Assembly (NCBI RefSeq): GCF_005871085.1
Contig: NZ_VAUP01000004.1
Span: forward strand, 1 to 64,000
Source: Xanthobacter autotrophicus
GTDB lineage: Bacteria; Pseudomonadota; Alphaproteobacteria; Rhizobiales; Xanthobacteraceae
Direction of reading: 5' to 3'
Length of the DNA: 64,000 nucleotides
Made by a program: the position numbers and the translations under genes. Shown here piece after piece: positions 43,510-52,647 of this stretch. The notes under the pieces were generated by a model. That model did no database searches. It saw only the letters and a program-made list of their open reading frames with translations, and was not told where the DNA came from. Every line of letters starts with the position of its first letter. The stretch's first letter is position 1.

Positions 43510-43985
43510 TTGCCGAGCGCCTTCACGAGGTAGGACGGATCGATGAAGGCCGCATAGCCGGCGCGCACCGTCACCGACGGGAGCCGTCCCTGGTCCTTCA
43601 GGAAGGTGGCGGTAGCGAGCACGGTGTCGGCGAACTGGCCGATCTGGCCCGGCGTGCCCAGATAGTCCTTCGTGAGTTGCTCCGGGCAGGGCACGATCGT
43701 GGTGCCCTTCATCATGCGCTCGGCATCCTCGGCCGGCAGGGACAGTTCCTTGGCGATGATGTCCACCGTCTCCTTCGGATGCTTCAGCCAGTAGTCGATG
43801 CCCTCGCACTCCGCCTTCACATAGGCCACCACCTGATCGGGATACTTGGCGGCGAATTCGTTCATCACGACGCCCACGTCCCACGTGGGGTAGCCGCGCT
43901 TTGCCATCTCGCCGCTGGTGAGGAAGATCTCGCCGCCATTCTTCACGATCTGGTCGAGGTTGGGCTCCCAGATCCAGGGTGCGCG
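43506..43985 (-). pseudogene. C-terminal fragment of a TauA-like binding protein
   Basis: The last 155 residues of a periplasmic binding protein remain, from APWIWEPNLDQIVKNGG (the WxP-type inter-lobe stretch) through KRGYPTWDVGVVMNEFAAKYPDQVVAYV to FIDPSYLVKALGK. The first half and the signal peptide are gone; upstream sequence is unrelated. Its TGA overlaps the ATG of the broken ATPase gene, showing they were once a coupled operon. The permease gene is missing. Confidence 0.8.
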
Positions 43986-44295
43986 CGGCGCCCGTGCCCG
44001 CGGGCAAAGGTACTGCGAAGAGCGGGGGACGGCAGCTGATCTTCCGCCAGAAAGTGGACCGGGCTCGATTGTCCCCTTCCGCGCTGGTGGCAACTGCGGT
44101 GTGTCTGCGCCTGCTGAGGGCGAGCATGACCGCAATCGAGCTTATGAACACGACGGGCTCGTCAGGGTGCGTTCGATGCGCCACAACCGCATATCAATCG
44201 GCGCGGAGAACCGACGGTGTCATGCCATTTGCGGACATTGCGCTTGCCTGCGGCTCGGTCGCAGAGTGCAAAATCCAGATAAGCCTTTGATTTTG
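43986..44295. other. Intergenic stretch without a recognised gene
   Basis: About 310 bases between the binding-protein remnant and tRNA-Thr. Frames crossing it have no protein-like character. It probably marks the breakpoint that removed the 5' part of the importer operon beside the tRNA gene. Confidence 0.5.
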
Positions 44296-44371
44296 TGGTG
44301 CCGCGGAGAGGATTCGAACCTCCGACCCACGCATTACGAATGCGTTGCTCTACCAGCTGAGCTACCGCGGC
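44296..44371 (-). tRNA. tRNA-Thr (anticodon CGT)
   Basis: The 76-base minus-strand cloverleaf has acceptor GCCGCGG with CCGCGGC, D arm GCTCAGCTGGTAGAGC, anticodon stem ACGCA/TGCGT with loop TTCGTAA (anticodon CGT), T arm CGGAGGTTCGAATCCTC, discriminator A and encoded CCA. All stems pair. A threonine identity fits the anticodon and discriminator. Confidence 0.97.
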
Positions 44372-44602
44372 ACGGAGGCACTCTTTACGGGTAGGGCGGG
44401 ATGTTTTCAAGGCCCTCTCTGCGTCAAAGCCGCGCTGTGTACGCCCGCCTTCCGCTGCTCGGCAGCGATGCTCCGTCGAGGGGGGCGGCGCGGCGGCAGA
44501 AAGGAGGCGGGCCGGTGTGCGCGCGATGCCCGCCGGAGGACGGAGCCCTTCCGGCGGGCACGGTGTATGGATCGGCGGCAGCAAGCCGGTCCGACGACTC
44601 CG

Positions 44603-45010
44603 TCAATAGGTGAGGACCGACGGCAGGTCCTTGGCCTGCGCGACCCACTTCTCCACCATGCTGGCGGTGGGCAGGGCGCGCACCAGCTTCTTCTGGGCGT
44701 TCACGTCCGCCAGGGCCTTGGTGAGGTTGGCGGGAACGCGCGTCTTCAGCTCCTTCACGGTGTCGACGCCGGCGGCTTCCAGAAGCTCGGAATATTCCTC
44801 GCCCACGCCCTTGATGCGCATCAGGTCGGCCATGTTGGCCCATTTGAGGATGCGGCTCTCGTCGATACCGGTAGCGGCCGCAAGCTCCTTGCGACCCTTG
44901 GGCGACTTGGCCTTTTCCAGCAGAGCATCCGTGGTGGTGATGCCGGCGCTCTTCAGCTTGTCCGCGAACACCGCCCCGATGCCCTCGATGTCGATAATCG
45001 GATAGGACAT
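44603..45010 (-). CDS. DUF4332 family protein with helix-hairpin-helix repeats
   Basis: The 135-residue protein contains two helix-hairpin-helix-like units, DIEGIGAVFADKLKSAGI (about 7-24) and RIKGVGEEYSELLEAAGV (about 66-83), the pattern of DUF4332. Such motifs bind DNA non-specifically in other proteins, but this family's role is unknown. The ATG at 45010 begins MSYPIID. It is cytoplasmic and highly helical. Confidence 0.85.
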   Translation of the reverse strand: MSYPIIDIEGIGAVFADKLKSAGITTTDALLEKAKSPKGRKELAAATGIDESRILKWANMADLMRIKGVGEEYSELLEAAGVDTVKELKTRVPANLTKALADVNAQKKLVRALPTASMVEKWVAQAKDLPSVLTY

Positions 45011-45091
45011 GCGTTTCCCCTTATCGCGGCCGGCTTGCGCGCCGGCGGGTAAGATCACGCCACAACCTGCGGCCGAGTCAATCGCTGCCGG

Positions 45092-45472
45092 TCACACCAC
45101 CTGCCGCAGGCCGGGGACGGCACGCACCAGACGATTCACGGGCTCTTCGCCAACTGTCGTGCGGGCATAGGCTACGATCTCGTGCACCGCGAACTGGACC
45201 TGGGCCATGGTGAGGCCGTGGGCCATCATCCGGTCGGCCACCAGCATCAGGCGGGCCATTCCGCCGAAATGGCGCTCGGAAAGTTCGGTGACGTCCACCT
45301 CGGGGGCCTCGGCTGTCAGGGCTTCGGCCCAGGGATGCACCGCGAACAGGGGCGCGAGCAGGTCGGCGGGCGCCTCCTTGCCGAGAAACTGGATGACGAT
45401 GACCACCACCGCGCGCGCCGTGGTCTCGTCCACGTCGAGCCGCGTCCGAAGGTATGCGACCAGATCGTCCAT
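45092..45472 (-). CDS. Conserved hypothetical protein (DUF2267/DUF2780-like)
   Basis: The 126-residue protein starts MDDLVAYLRTRLDVDETTAR, preceded by AAGGAG. Its first part (helix, hairpin, and IVIQFLGKEAPADLLAPLF) resembles small helical proteins such as DUF2267/DUF2780, and a second helical block has GLTMAQVQFAVHEIVAYAR. No catalytic motif is visible. It lies 80 bases upstream of the DUF4332 gene on the same strand and may be cotranscribed with it. Confidence 0.7.
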   Translation of the reverse strand: MDDLVAYLRTRLDVDETTARAVVVIVIQFLGKEAPADLLAPLFAVHPWAEALTAEAPEVDVTELSERHFGGMARLMLVADRMMAHGLTMAQVQFAVHEIVAYARTTVGEEPVNRLVRAVPGLRQVV

Positions 45473-45724
45473 GCACGCTCCTTCGCCTGCGCCTTGCACC
45501 GCATCGCCGGGCAGGCGGGTCGGCACAGTGCAGGCGCCCGGGCCCGCACGCAAGGGCGGGTCCGGGCCGGATGCAGGGCAGGGGACGGCCCGGGGCGCCG
45601 GTTCAATTTGCTTGCCGGCCGGGCAGGGGCAGGTGAAAACTCCGGATTGAGGAGACCCCGGCCGCATCCGGCGATTCGTCGCTGCCGCATGCGCCGATGC
45701 GAGGCTCGCGTCGAGGAGTACCGA

Positions 45725-47437
45725 ATGGCACGCACCCCTTCCAGCCGCTCGCCCGCCACCCGCACCCCCGCCACCGGCCCGCGAACGGGCAAGGTGCCGG
45801 CGTCGGGCGCGGCGGCCCCGACCTCTGCGGAGCCGGCCCAGCCGAAGGCCAATCCCTGGGGGCCGGCGGTGCAGAGCGAAGGCGACGGCCGTATCCTGGT
45901 GGGCCGCAGCTTCCTCGGCCGCAGCGAAGCCGCCAAGGCGGGCACCAGTGCCAAGGATGAATATCTCACCTTGCGCCTCGCCAACCGCCACGGCCTGGTG
46001 ACCGGCGCCACCGGCACCGGCAAGACCGTGACGCTGCAGGTCCTGGCGGAGGGATTCGCGCGGGCCGGGGTGCCGGTGTTCGCCGCCGACATCAAGGGCG
46101 ACCTCTCCGGCGTGGCGGCCCTCGGTGTGGCCAAGGACTTCCTCATCGAGCGGGCGCACGAGGTGGGGCTCACCTACACCCCCGACAGCTTCCCGGTGAT
46201 CTTCTGGGACCTTTTCGGCGAGCAGGGCCACCCCATCCGTGCCACCGTGTCGGAGATGGGGCCGCTGCTTCTCGCGCGCCTCATGGGCCTCAACGACACC
46301 CAGGAGGGCGTGCTCAACATCGTGTTCCGCCTGGCCGACGAGCAGGGCCTGCCGATCCTCGACCTGAAGGATCTCAGAGCGATGCTGGCCGAGGTGGCCC
46401 AGAGCGCCGCCACCCTCACCGCCAAGTATGGCAACGTCTCCACCCAGAGCGTCGGGGCCATACAGCGCCAACTGCTGGTTCTGGAAAATCAGGGGGCGGA
46501 CAAGTTCTTCGGCGAGCCAGCCCTGAACATCGCCGACCTCATGCGGGTGGACCGCTCGGGCTATGGCACCATCTCGGTGCTGGCGGCGGACAAGCTGATG
46601 GGCGCGCCGCGGCTCTATGCCTGCTTCCTGCTGTGGCTTCTGTCCGAACTCTTCGAGCGTCTGCCCGAGGTGGGCGACCCGGACAAGCCGAAGCTTGTCT
46701 TCTTCTTCGACGAGGCGCACCTCCTGTTCGACGAGGCGCCCAAGGCGCTGCTCGACAAGGTGGAGCAGGTGGTCCGTCTCATCCGCTCCAAGGGCGTTGG
46801 CGTTTATTTCGTCTCGCAGAACCCACTGGACATTCCCGAGAGCGTGCTCGCCCAGCTCGGCAACCGGGTTCAGCATGCCTTGCGCGCTTTCACCCCCCGC
46901 GACCAGAAGGCGGTGAAGGCCGCGGCCGAGACCTTCCGGCCCAATCCCGATCTCGACACCGCACAGGTCATCATGGAACTGGGCAAGGGCGAGGCGCTGG
47001 TGTCCATGCTGGAGGGCAATGGCGTGCCTTCCATGGTGGAGCGCACCCTCATCCGCCCGCCCTCCGGCCGCATCGGTCCGCTGAGCGCGGACGAGCGCGC
47101 GGCGGTCATGGCCGGGAGCCCGGTGGGACACATCTATGATGCGCCCATCGATCGCGAATCGGCGTTCGAGATGTTGCAGAAGCGCATCGAGGAGAAGGCT
47201 GCCCCGCAGGAGGCCGCGGCTTCCGATGGCGGTGGCTTTCTCGGCGGGGTGCTCGACAGCGTGCTTGGCACAGGTGCATCCGCCGGCAAGGCGCCTTCCG
47301 GCACGGCGCGCAGCGGCGGCCGGGCCAGCACCCGCATGACCACCACCGAGGTCGTGGTGAATCAGGTGGCACGAACCGTGGCCTCGGGACTCGGCCGGGC
47401 CATCCTGCGCGGCATCCTCGGCTCCATCCGTCGCTAA
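45725..47437 (+). CDS. HerA-like DUF853 ATPase
   Basis: The 570-residue protein has a disordered Pro/Ala/Thr-rich N-terminus (1-50). The HerA/FtsK-like ATPase follows: Walker A VTGATGTGKTVTLQVLAEG (about 91-109), a Walker B-type LVFFFDEAHLLFDEAP (about 325-340) and an arginine-finger region. A Gly/Ala-rich tail and a helix ending RRs close it. DUF853 proteins are presumed DNA-associated ATPases of unknown process. GAGGAG precedes the ATG. Genes on both sides are unrelated. Confidence 0.88.
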   Translation: MARTPSSRSPATRTPATGPRTGKVPASGAAAPTSAEPAQPKANPWGPAVQSEGDGRILVGRSFLGRSEAAKAGTSAKDEYLTLRLANRHGLVTGATGTGKTVTLQVLAEGFARAGVPVFAADIKGDLSGVAALGVAKDFLIERAHEVGLTYTPDSFPVIFWDLFGEQGHPIRATVSEMGPLLLARLMGLNDTQEGVLNIVFRLADEQGLPILDLKDLRAMLAEVAQSAATLTAKYGNVSTQSVGAIQRQLLVLENQGADKFFGEPALNIADLMRVDRSGYGTISVLAADKLMGAPRLYACFLLWLLSELFERLPEVGDPDKPKLVFFFDEAHLLFDEAPKALLDKVEQVVRLIRSKGVGVYFVSQNPLDIPESVLAQLGNRVQHALRAFTPRDQKAVKAAAETFRPNPDLDTAQVIMELGKGEALVSMLEGNGVPSMVERTLIRPPSGRIGPLSADERAAVMAGSPVGHIYDAPIDRESAFEMLQKRIEEKAAPQEAAASDGGGFLGGVLDSVLGTGASAGKAPSGTARSGGRASTRMTTTEVVVNQVARTVASGLGRAILRGILGSIRR

Positions 47438-47642
47438 GGCGTAGCCGCGCGGGTTTGAACGACATTTTGTGCCGTTCAGGAGGTCGGGAAACGTATTCTG
47501 TTGCTTTGGTGCGCTCCAGGCGGTATAATCATGGTATTCCAGTGGGATTGCGGGGTCGCACTGGGGAGCTGCTCAACGCGCGTGCCAGAGCCCTGCCCTT
47601 CAGGCGGAATCTTCTCCGGCGCGCCTCGACTTGGAGCGCCTC

Positions 47643-48077
47643 ATGAAGGTGTTGCCGATCGCCCGCATTCTTCTGGTTGATTCCCATATGGAACGTCGCC
47701 TTGCGACCAAAGCCGCCCTGACCGCGCTCGGCGTGGGATCAGTGCGCGAGGTCGCTGCGTTCGACGAAGTGACTGATCCCGCAGTTCTGGGATCGGCGGA
47801 CGTGCTCGTCGTTCAGGTGGATGATCCAGAGGATGCTCCTGCCAATCCCTTCCGCTTCGGGGCCGGCATTCCTGCCGTGCTCATCGCGGAAGTCCCGGCC
47901 CAGCTTCTCGTGCGGGCCGCAAGCCGTGCCGGCTATGACGCCGCGCTTGGCGCGCCGCTCGCGCCGCGGCTGCTCTACCGACGAATCGGCTCGGTGATGC
48001 AACGCGCACGCCGGCTGGCGCGTCCGGCTCTAGCCGCCGTTGCGCAGCCGACCGGGGACCTCGTCAGCGCCGGCTGA
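47643..48077 (+). CDS. Degenerate response-regulator receiver-like protein
   Basis: The 144-residue protein follows the receiver pattern: RILLVDSHMERRLATKAAL, then ADVLVVQVDDPED, PAVLIAEV and AGYDAALGAPLAPRLLYRRI. At the phosphoacceptor position Asp is replaced by Gln (VVQV), the Thr/Ser is Ala (LIAEV), and the conserved Lys is Ala (LGAPL). It therefore probably cannot be phosphorylated in the usual way and may act by protein contact. GGAGC precedes the ATG. A TTG 12 bases upstream is a less likely start. The C-terminal tail is Ala/Arg-rich. Confidence 0.65.
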   Translation: MKVLPIARILLVDSHMERRLATKAALTALGVGSVREVAAFDEVTDPAVLGSADVLVVQVDDPEDAPANPFRFGAGIPAVLIAEVPAQLLVRAASRAGYDAALGAPLAPRLLYRRIGSVMQRARRLARPALAAVAQPTGDLVSAG

Positions 48078-48349
48078 TCTTCCCGCCGGTGATCGCGTTT
48101 TTCGCTTAAGACGAGATCTTCGCATCAGCCGGACCAAATCCGGCTGGTGCCCGATTCTGGTGCGCCGCCCCAACTCAACGGGGCGCGGCGTGTCATGTCC
48201 GCCGTGATATCTTGTCCACCATGATATCCTGCCGGTCAGGGCTTCCCCGTGCAGGGGGCTCTCCCATGATGGCGTCTTGCCAGAAGCGTGTGAGGAAGCC
48301 AGCATCCGTCGCGATTCCGGGCCGGGCATGGCCCGCGACGGAGGCCCTG

Positions 48350-49765
48350 ATGGCGGATGAAACCCTCGACGCGATGCGCCTCAATGCAGCGCAGCTTGAT
48401 GCAACCCTCAAGGCCGTCGACGACGGGCTGGACACCGCGCTCGCGCGGCTGTTCGATTTTTTGAAGATCGCGTCCATCTCCACGGATCCCGCCCACAAGG
48501 CGGCCTGCGCGCAAGCTGCGGAATGGGCGGCTGGCGAATTGCGCGCGCTCGGCTTCGCCGCCACGGTTCACCCGACGCCCGGCCATCCGGTGGTGGTTGC
48601 CCGCACCGACACGGGGGCGCCGCGTCGGGTGCTGTTCTACGGCCATTACGACGTGCAGCCGGTGGACCCGCTGAGCCTGTGGGAGACCCCGCCGTTCGAG
48701 CCGCGCCTTGGCGCGACGCCGGACGGCCGCAAGACCATCGTTGCCCGCGGCGCCTGCGACGACAAGGGGCAGGTGCTGACCTTCCTTGAGGCCTTGCGCG
48801 CCTTCAAATCGTCCGGGACCGGCGCGCCGGTGGATGTCACCGTGCTGCTGGAGGGGGAGGAGGAGTGCGGCTCGCCCAACCTGCCGGCCTTCCTCGCGGC
48901 CCACGCCTCCGAGCTTTCCGCCGACCTTGCCCTGGTCTGCGACACCGGCATGTGGGACCCCAGGACGCCCTCCATCACCACGGCGCTGCGCGGCATTCTC
49001 CATACCGAGCTGACCATCGTGGGCGCTGACCGGGACCTGCACTCCGGCCTGTTCGGCGGAGCGGCGCGCAACCCTATCCATGTGCTGGCAGGCCTCATCG
49101 CCGACGCCCATGATGCGTCCGGCCGGGTGACGCTGCCGGGCTTCTACGACGACGTGCGCGAGATGCCCGCCGAGGTGCGCCAGCGCTGGGAAAGCCTCGG
49201 CCTCACCGCCGAGGCTTTCCTTAATCCGGTGGGCCTTGGGATTGCCGCAGGCGAGAGCGACCGACTGGTCATCGAGCAGATCCAGTCGCGGCCCACCTTC
49301 GAGGTGAACGGCATGTTCGGCGGCTATACCGGCGCCGGCACCAAGACCATCATTCCCGCGCGGGCCACCGCCAAGATCTCGTTCCGGCTGGTGGCGGACC
49401 AGGACCCGGCGACGATCCGCGCCGGCTTCGAGGCCTTCGTCGCCGCGCGGGTGCCGGCGGATTGCGAAGCCGTCTTCACCTGGGGCGAGGGCGCTCGCGC
49501 CTTCCTGGTGCCGCCGGAGAGCCCGGACCTCTCCCGTGCCGCCGCAGCCCTTTCAGCGGAGTGGGGCGTCGCACCGGTCACCGTCGGCTCGGGCGGGTCG
49601 ATTCCCGTGGTGGGCCAGTTCAAGGACCTTTTGGGGGTCGACACCCTGCTCATCGGCTTCGGACTTGATGACGATCGGGTACATTCCCCCAACGAGAAAT
49701 ACGACCTCACGTCATTCCACAAGGGCACCCGCAGCTGGGTGCGCATTCTTAACGCCCTCGCCTGA
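48350..49765 (+). CDS. M20 family metallopeptidase (dipeptidase)
   Basis: The 471-residue enzyme has metal ligands of the M20 family in order: H in FYGHYDVQPVDP (about 98), D in ARGACDDKGQ (about 131), the EE pair in LLEGEEECGSPN (about 165), D in ALVCDTGMW and H in DDRVHSPNEKYDL near the C-terminus. A dimerisation domain lies between. It should cleave dipeptides or N-acyl/N-carbamoyl amino acids with two zinc or cobalt ions. GGAGG precedes the ATG at 48350. It is cytoplasmic, without signal peptide. Confidence 0.9.
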   Translation: MADETLDAMRLNAAQLDATLKAVDDGLDTALARLFDFLKIASISTDPAHKAACAQAAEWAAGELRALGFAATVHPTPGHPVVVARTDTGAPRRVLFYGHYDVQPVDPLSLWETPPFEPRLGATPDGRKTIVARGACDDKGQVLTFLEALRAFKSSGTGAPVDVTVLLEGEEECGSPNLPAFLAAHASELSADLALVCDTGMWDPRTPSITTALRGILHTELTIVGADRDLHSGLFGGAARNPIHVLAGLIADAHDASGRVTLPGFYDDVREMPAEVRQRWESLGLTAEAFLNPVGLGIAAGESDRLVIEQIQSRPTFEVNGMFGGYTGAGTKTIIPARATAKISFRLVADQDPATIRAGFEAFVAARVPADCEAVFTWGEGARAFLVPPESPDLSRAAAALSAEWGVAPVTVGSGGSIPVVGQFKDLLGVDTLLIGFGLDDDRVHSPNEKYDLTSFHKGTRSWVRILNALA

Positions 49766-49918
49766 GGCTAATGGTCATGGTTCCGATCTCTTGCACCTGA
49801 CGTTGCGCGCCCACTTTTGTGCGGCGCGCAATCGTGCGAGGAAGGCCGGGCCAGATCGGCGGAATGCCCCCCAAGGATGCGCCAGACGTAGCCTTCAGAC
49901 GCCCCAAGGACGCCCCCC

Positions 49919-50917
49919 ATGGAACGCCCTGCGCCCAAGATGGATGCCGAAGGCCTGCTCTCAGCCTGGCAATTTGACGGCCGGGGCGGTGCAACCCGTC
50001 TGCCACTCGATCGGGCGCTGGTGGAACCGGCGCCGGAAGGCGGCGGCTTCATCTGGCTGCATTTCCGCTATCTGCCACGCGCGCCACAGACCTGGCTGCG
50101 GCAGGAGAGCAGCCTTGACCCCTCGGTGGTGGAGTCCATCGCCGAGGATGATTGCCGGCCGCGCTGCGCCATGTTCGCGGAAGGCTCGCTCTTGTCCCTG
50201 CGCGGTATCAATTTGCAGCGCAATGCCCTGCCGGAAGAGCTGATCACCGTGCATCTGTGGGTGGATGCGCGGCGCGTGCTTTCGGTGCAGCACGATTTCC
50301 TTTCCGCCATCGCGGATTTCGAGGACGCGCTCGCCCGTGGCCGCTGCCCGCGTTCGCAGGGCGAGTTCGTGGCCGACCTGTCCACGCGTCTCGTGGAGCG
50401 GGTGGATGCGGTGGTGGACAAGTTGATCGACGAGGCGGACGAGCTGGAAGACGCGGTGCTGTCCGTCGTCGCCTCCGAGATGCTGCCGAAGATCGCCATC
50501 CTGCGCCGGGTGGCCATCAAGCTGCGCCGTCACATCGCGCCCCAGCGCGAGGCGCTCAACCATTTCGCCCTGGAAGACGACCCCTGGATGGGGCCGAAGG
50601 ACAGGAACCGCTTACGCGACGCCGCCGACCGGGTGACGCGCTTCGCCGAGGAGCTGGACAGCGTGCGCGAGCGCGCCGGCATCATCCGCGAGCAAATGGT
50701 GGATACCCGGGCCGAGCAGATGAACAAGTCCATGCTCGTGCTCGCCGTGGTGACCGTGGTGTTCGCCCCCATGACGCTGATTTCCGGCATGTTCGGCATG
50801 AATGTGGGCGGCATTCCCGGCAATTCGGATCCCGAGGCTTTCTGGGCACTGGCCATCGCCATGCTGGTGCTGGGCTTCATCCTGCTGTGGCTGTTCCGGA
50901 AGCTGAAGTGGATCTGA
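49919..50917 (+). CDS. zntB: CorA/ZntB family divalent metal transporter
   Basis: The 332-residue protein has a large cytoplasmic N-domain with a long helix (about 180-265) and two C-terminal membrane helices. The first ends in the signature GMFGMN (about 291-296) followed by VGGIPGN, as in ZntB. It forms a pentameric channel for Zn2+ or Mg2+. The start at 49919 has AAGGA upstream. The C-terminus (WLFRKLKWI) is basic, as usual for the family. Confidence 0.88.
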   Translation: MERPAPKMDAEGLLSAWQFDGRGGATRLPLDRALVEPAPEGGGFIWLHFRYLPRAPQTWLRQESSLDPSVVESIAEDDCRPRCAMFAEGSLLSLRGINLQRNALPEELITVHLWVDARRVLSVQHDFLSAIADFEDALARGRCPRSQGEFVADLSTRLVERVDAVVDKLIDEADELEDAVLSVVASEMLPKIAILRRVAIKLRRHIAPQREALNHFALEDDPWMGPKDRNRLRDAADRVTRFAEELDSVRERAGIIREQMVDTRAEQMNKSMLVLAVVTVVFAPMTLISGMFGMNVGGIPGNSDPEAFWALAIAMLVLGFILLWLFRKLKWI

Positions 50918-51022
50918 GGCCGCAATAGCTGAACGTTACGGAAGTGTCGTCGGCCTGTCGCTGGGCCGTCAACGCTTGCGCGGCAGGTGGTGTGCGCATC
51001 GGACCCTCGGGAGGCTTTCCCC

Positions 51023-52453
51023 ATGCGCACCGTGAAATCGTTTACCCTGAAATCGTTTGCCCTCGTGCTGCTCGCCGGCGTCGCCCTCGCCACGCCCGGC
51101 TTCGCCCAGGATAAGGTGGCATCTGACAAGGCTGTTTCAGCGGAAGGCTCGGCCTATCCGGCGACCCTGGTGGGACAGGCGGTGCTGCCCGCCGCCAGCT
51201 TCGTGCCCGCGCCCGCGGATGCGCCGGCCGATCTGAAGACCTCCGGCAAATTCACCAATGCCGACCGCAAGCGCATCGACCAGGTGGGCAGCGTGAAGGG
51301 CGTCAGCGTCCTCTCCGACAAGGCCGCCCCGCGCGAGACCGGACTGTCCCTGCCGTTCGAGGGGCAGCCGGTGCAGGGCTTCTCCGGCATCGTCTCGGAA
51401 GGCGACGGCCGGTTCTGGGTGCTCACCGATAACGGCTTCGGCTCCAAGGCCAATTCGCCCGACGCCATGCTGATGGCCCACCGCCTGAAGATGGACTTCA
51501 AGGACGGCAAGATCGAGCGGCTCGCCACCATCTTCCTGCATGACCCGGATCGGAAGGTGCCCTATCCCATCGTCATGGAGGGCACCGAGAAGCGCTATCT
51601 CACCGGTGCCGACTTTGACCTCGAATCGATCCAGGTGGTGGGCGACAGCATCTGGTTCGGCGAGGAGTTCGGCCCCTTCCTCGTCGAGACCGACCTTGCC
51701 GGCAAGGTGAAGGGCGTGTTCGAGACCAAGGTGGACGGCAAGCCGGCCCGCTCGCCCGACCATCCGGCGGTCAGCACCCCCTCTGCGCCGGACGGCAAGG
51801 TGGCGTTCAACGTCTATCGCTCCAAGGGCTTCGAGGGCATGGCAATGTCGCCCGACAAGACCAAGCTCTACGCCCTGCTCGAAGGCCCGCTGTTCGATGC
51901 GGCCGCCGGCGGCAAGGAGAAGGTGGGCGAGAGCGAGGTGCTGCGCATCGTCGAGTTCGACATCGCCAAGCGCGACTGGACCGGCCGGTCCTGGAAATAC
52001 CCGCTGGCGGTGGCCGGCAACGCCATCGGCGACTTCAACATGATTGACGACACCCACGGCCTCATCATCGAGCGCGACAGCCTGGAGGGCTCGCGCTTCA
52101 AGGCCTGCGCCGAGAGCAAGGTGGAGCCGACCTGCTTCGACAAGCCCGCCAAGTTCAAGCGCGTCTACAAGGTGGAGTTCTCCCCCGAGACCGCCGGTCA
52201 GCTGGTGCGCAAGGTGGGCTATATCGACCTGCTGGCCATCAAGGATCCCAACGGCAAGGCGCGCCAGGGCGGCACCGAGGGCGTGCTCGACATGCCCTTC
52301 TTCACCATCGAGAACGTGGTGATGGTGAGCCCCACCGAGATCGTGGTGGGCAACGACAACAACCTGCCGTACTCCGCCGGCCGCAGCCCGCAGAAGAACG
52401 ACGACAACGAGTTCGTCCTCCTTTCGGTGCCGGAACTGCTGAAGGGCAACTGA
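51023..52453 (+). CDS. Exported esterase-like phytase family protein
   Basis: The 476-residue protein has a signal peptide (about 1-30, ending GFAQD). The 'esterase-like activity of phytase' domain follows, a beta-propeller-like fold, with QGFSGIVSEGDGRFWVLTDNGFG (about 115-138), FDLESIQVVGDSIWFGEEFGPFL and the C-terminal VVGNDNNLPYSAGR. Members act on phosphate or carboxyl esters in the periplasm, substrate unknown. GGGAGG precedes the ATG. A strong terminator stands 140 bases after the stop. Confidence 0.85.
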   Translation: MRTVKSFTLKSFALVLLAGVALATPGFAQDKVASDKAVSAEGSAYPATLVGQAVLPAASFVPAPADAPADLKTSGKFTNADRKRIDQVGSVKGVSVLSDKAAPRETGLSLPFEGQPVQGFSGIVSEGDGRFWVLTDNGFGSKANSPDAMLMAHRLKMDFKDGKIERLATIFLHDPDRKVPYPIVMEGTEKRYLTGADFDLESIQVVGDSIWFGEEFGPFLVETDLAGKVKGVFETKVDGKPARSPDHPAVSTPSAPDGKVAFNVYRSKGFEGMAMSPDKTKLYALLEGPLFDAAAGGKEKVGESEVLRIVEFDIAKRDWTGRSWKYPLAVAGNAIGDFNMIDDTHGLIIERDSLEGSRFKACAESKVEPTCFDKPAKFKRVYKVEFSPETAGQLVRKVGYIDLLAIKDPNGKARQGGTEGVLDMPFFTIENVVMVSPTEIVVGNDNNLPYSAGRSPQKNDDNEFVLLSVPELLKGN

Positions 52454-52590
52454 GCCTTTCGGCCTCGGTCTTCGACTGAGGTCAATCAGGCTACGCTCGA
52501 ACGCCGCTCGGGCTTGAGCGATGGCGGGTGAGACCATCTCACCGGCGATCGTTTTAGCCCCCGCGCTCAAGCCGGATGATGGCTCGCAAA

Positions 52591-52628
52591 CGATGAAGGC
52601 CGGGCACCTGAGTGCCCGGCCTTCATCG
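52591..52628. terminator. Bidirectional stem-loop between convergent genes
   Basis: CGATGAAGGCCGGGCAC (52591-52607) pairs perfectly with GTGCCCGGCCTTCATCG (52612-52628) around a CTGA loop: 17 base pairs. It lies between the convergent phytase-like and glycosyltransferase genes. T runs are short, so part of its effect may be as an mRNA end-protecting hairpin. Confidence 0.8.
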
Positions 52629-52647
52629 TTCGGGGATCCCCGCTCGC

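Noticed and set aside
12200-44100. Similar short stretches at about 12220-12245 and 44065-44095 (both containing CGCTGGT-GCAACT-like sequence)
   Set aside because: The match is too short and interrupted to call a repeat.
45092-47131. A 679-codon minus-strand open frame opposite the HerA-like ATPase
   Set aside because: Only its last 126 codons (45092-45472) have a ribosome binding site and protein-like character. The rest mirrors the ATPase gene.
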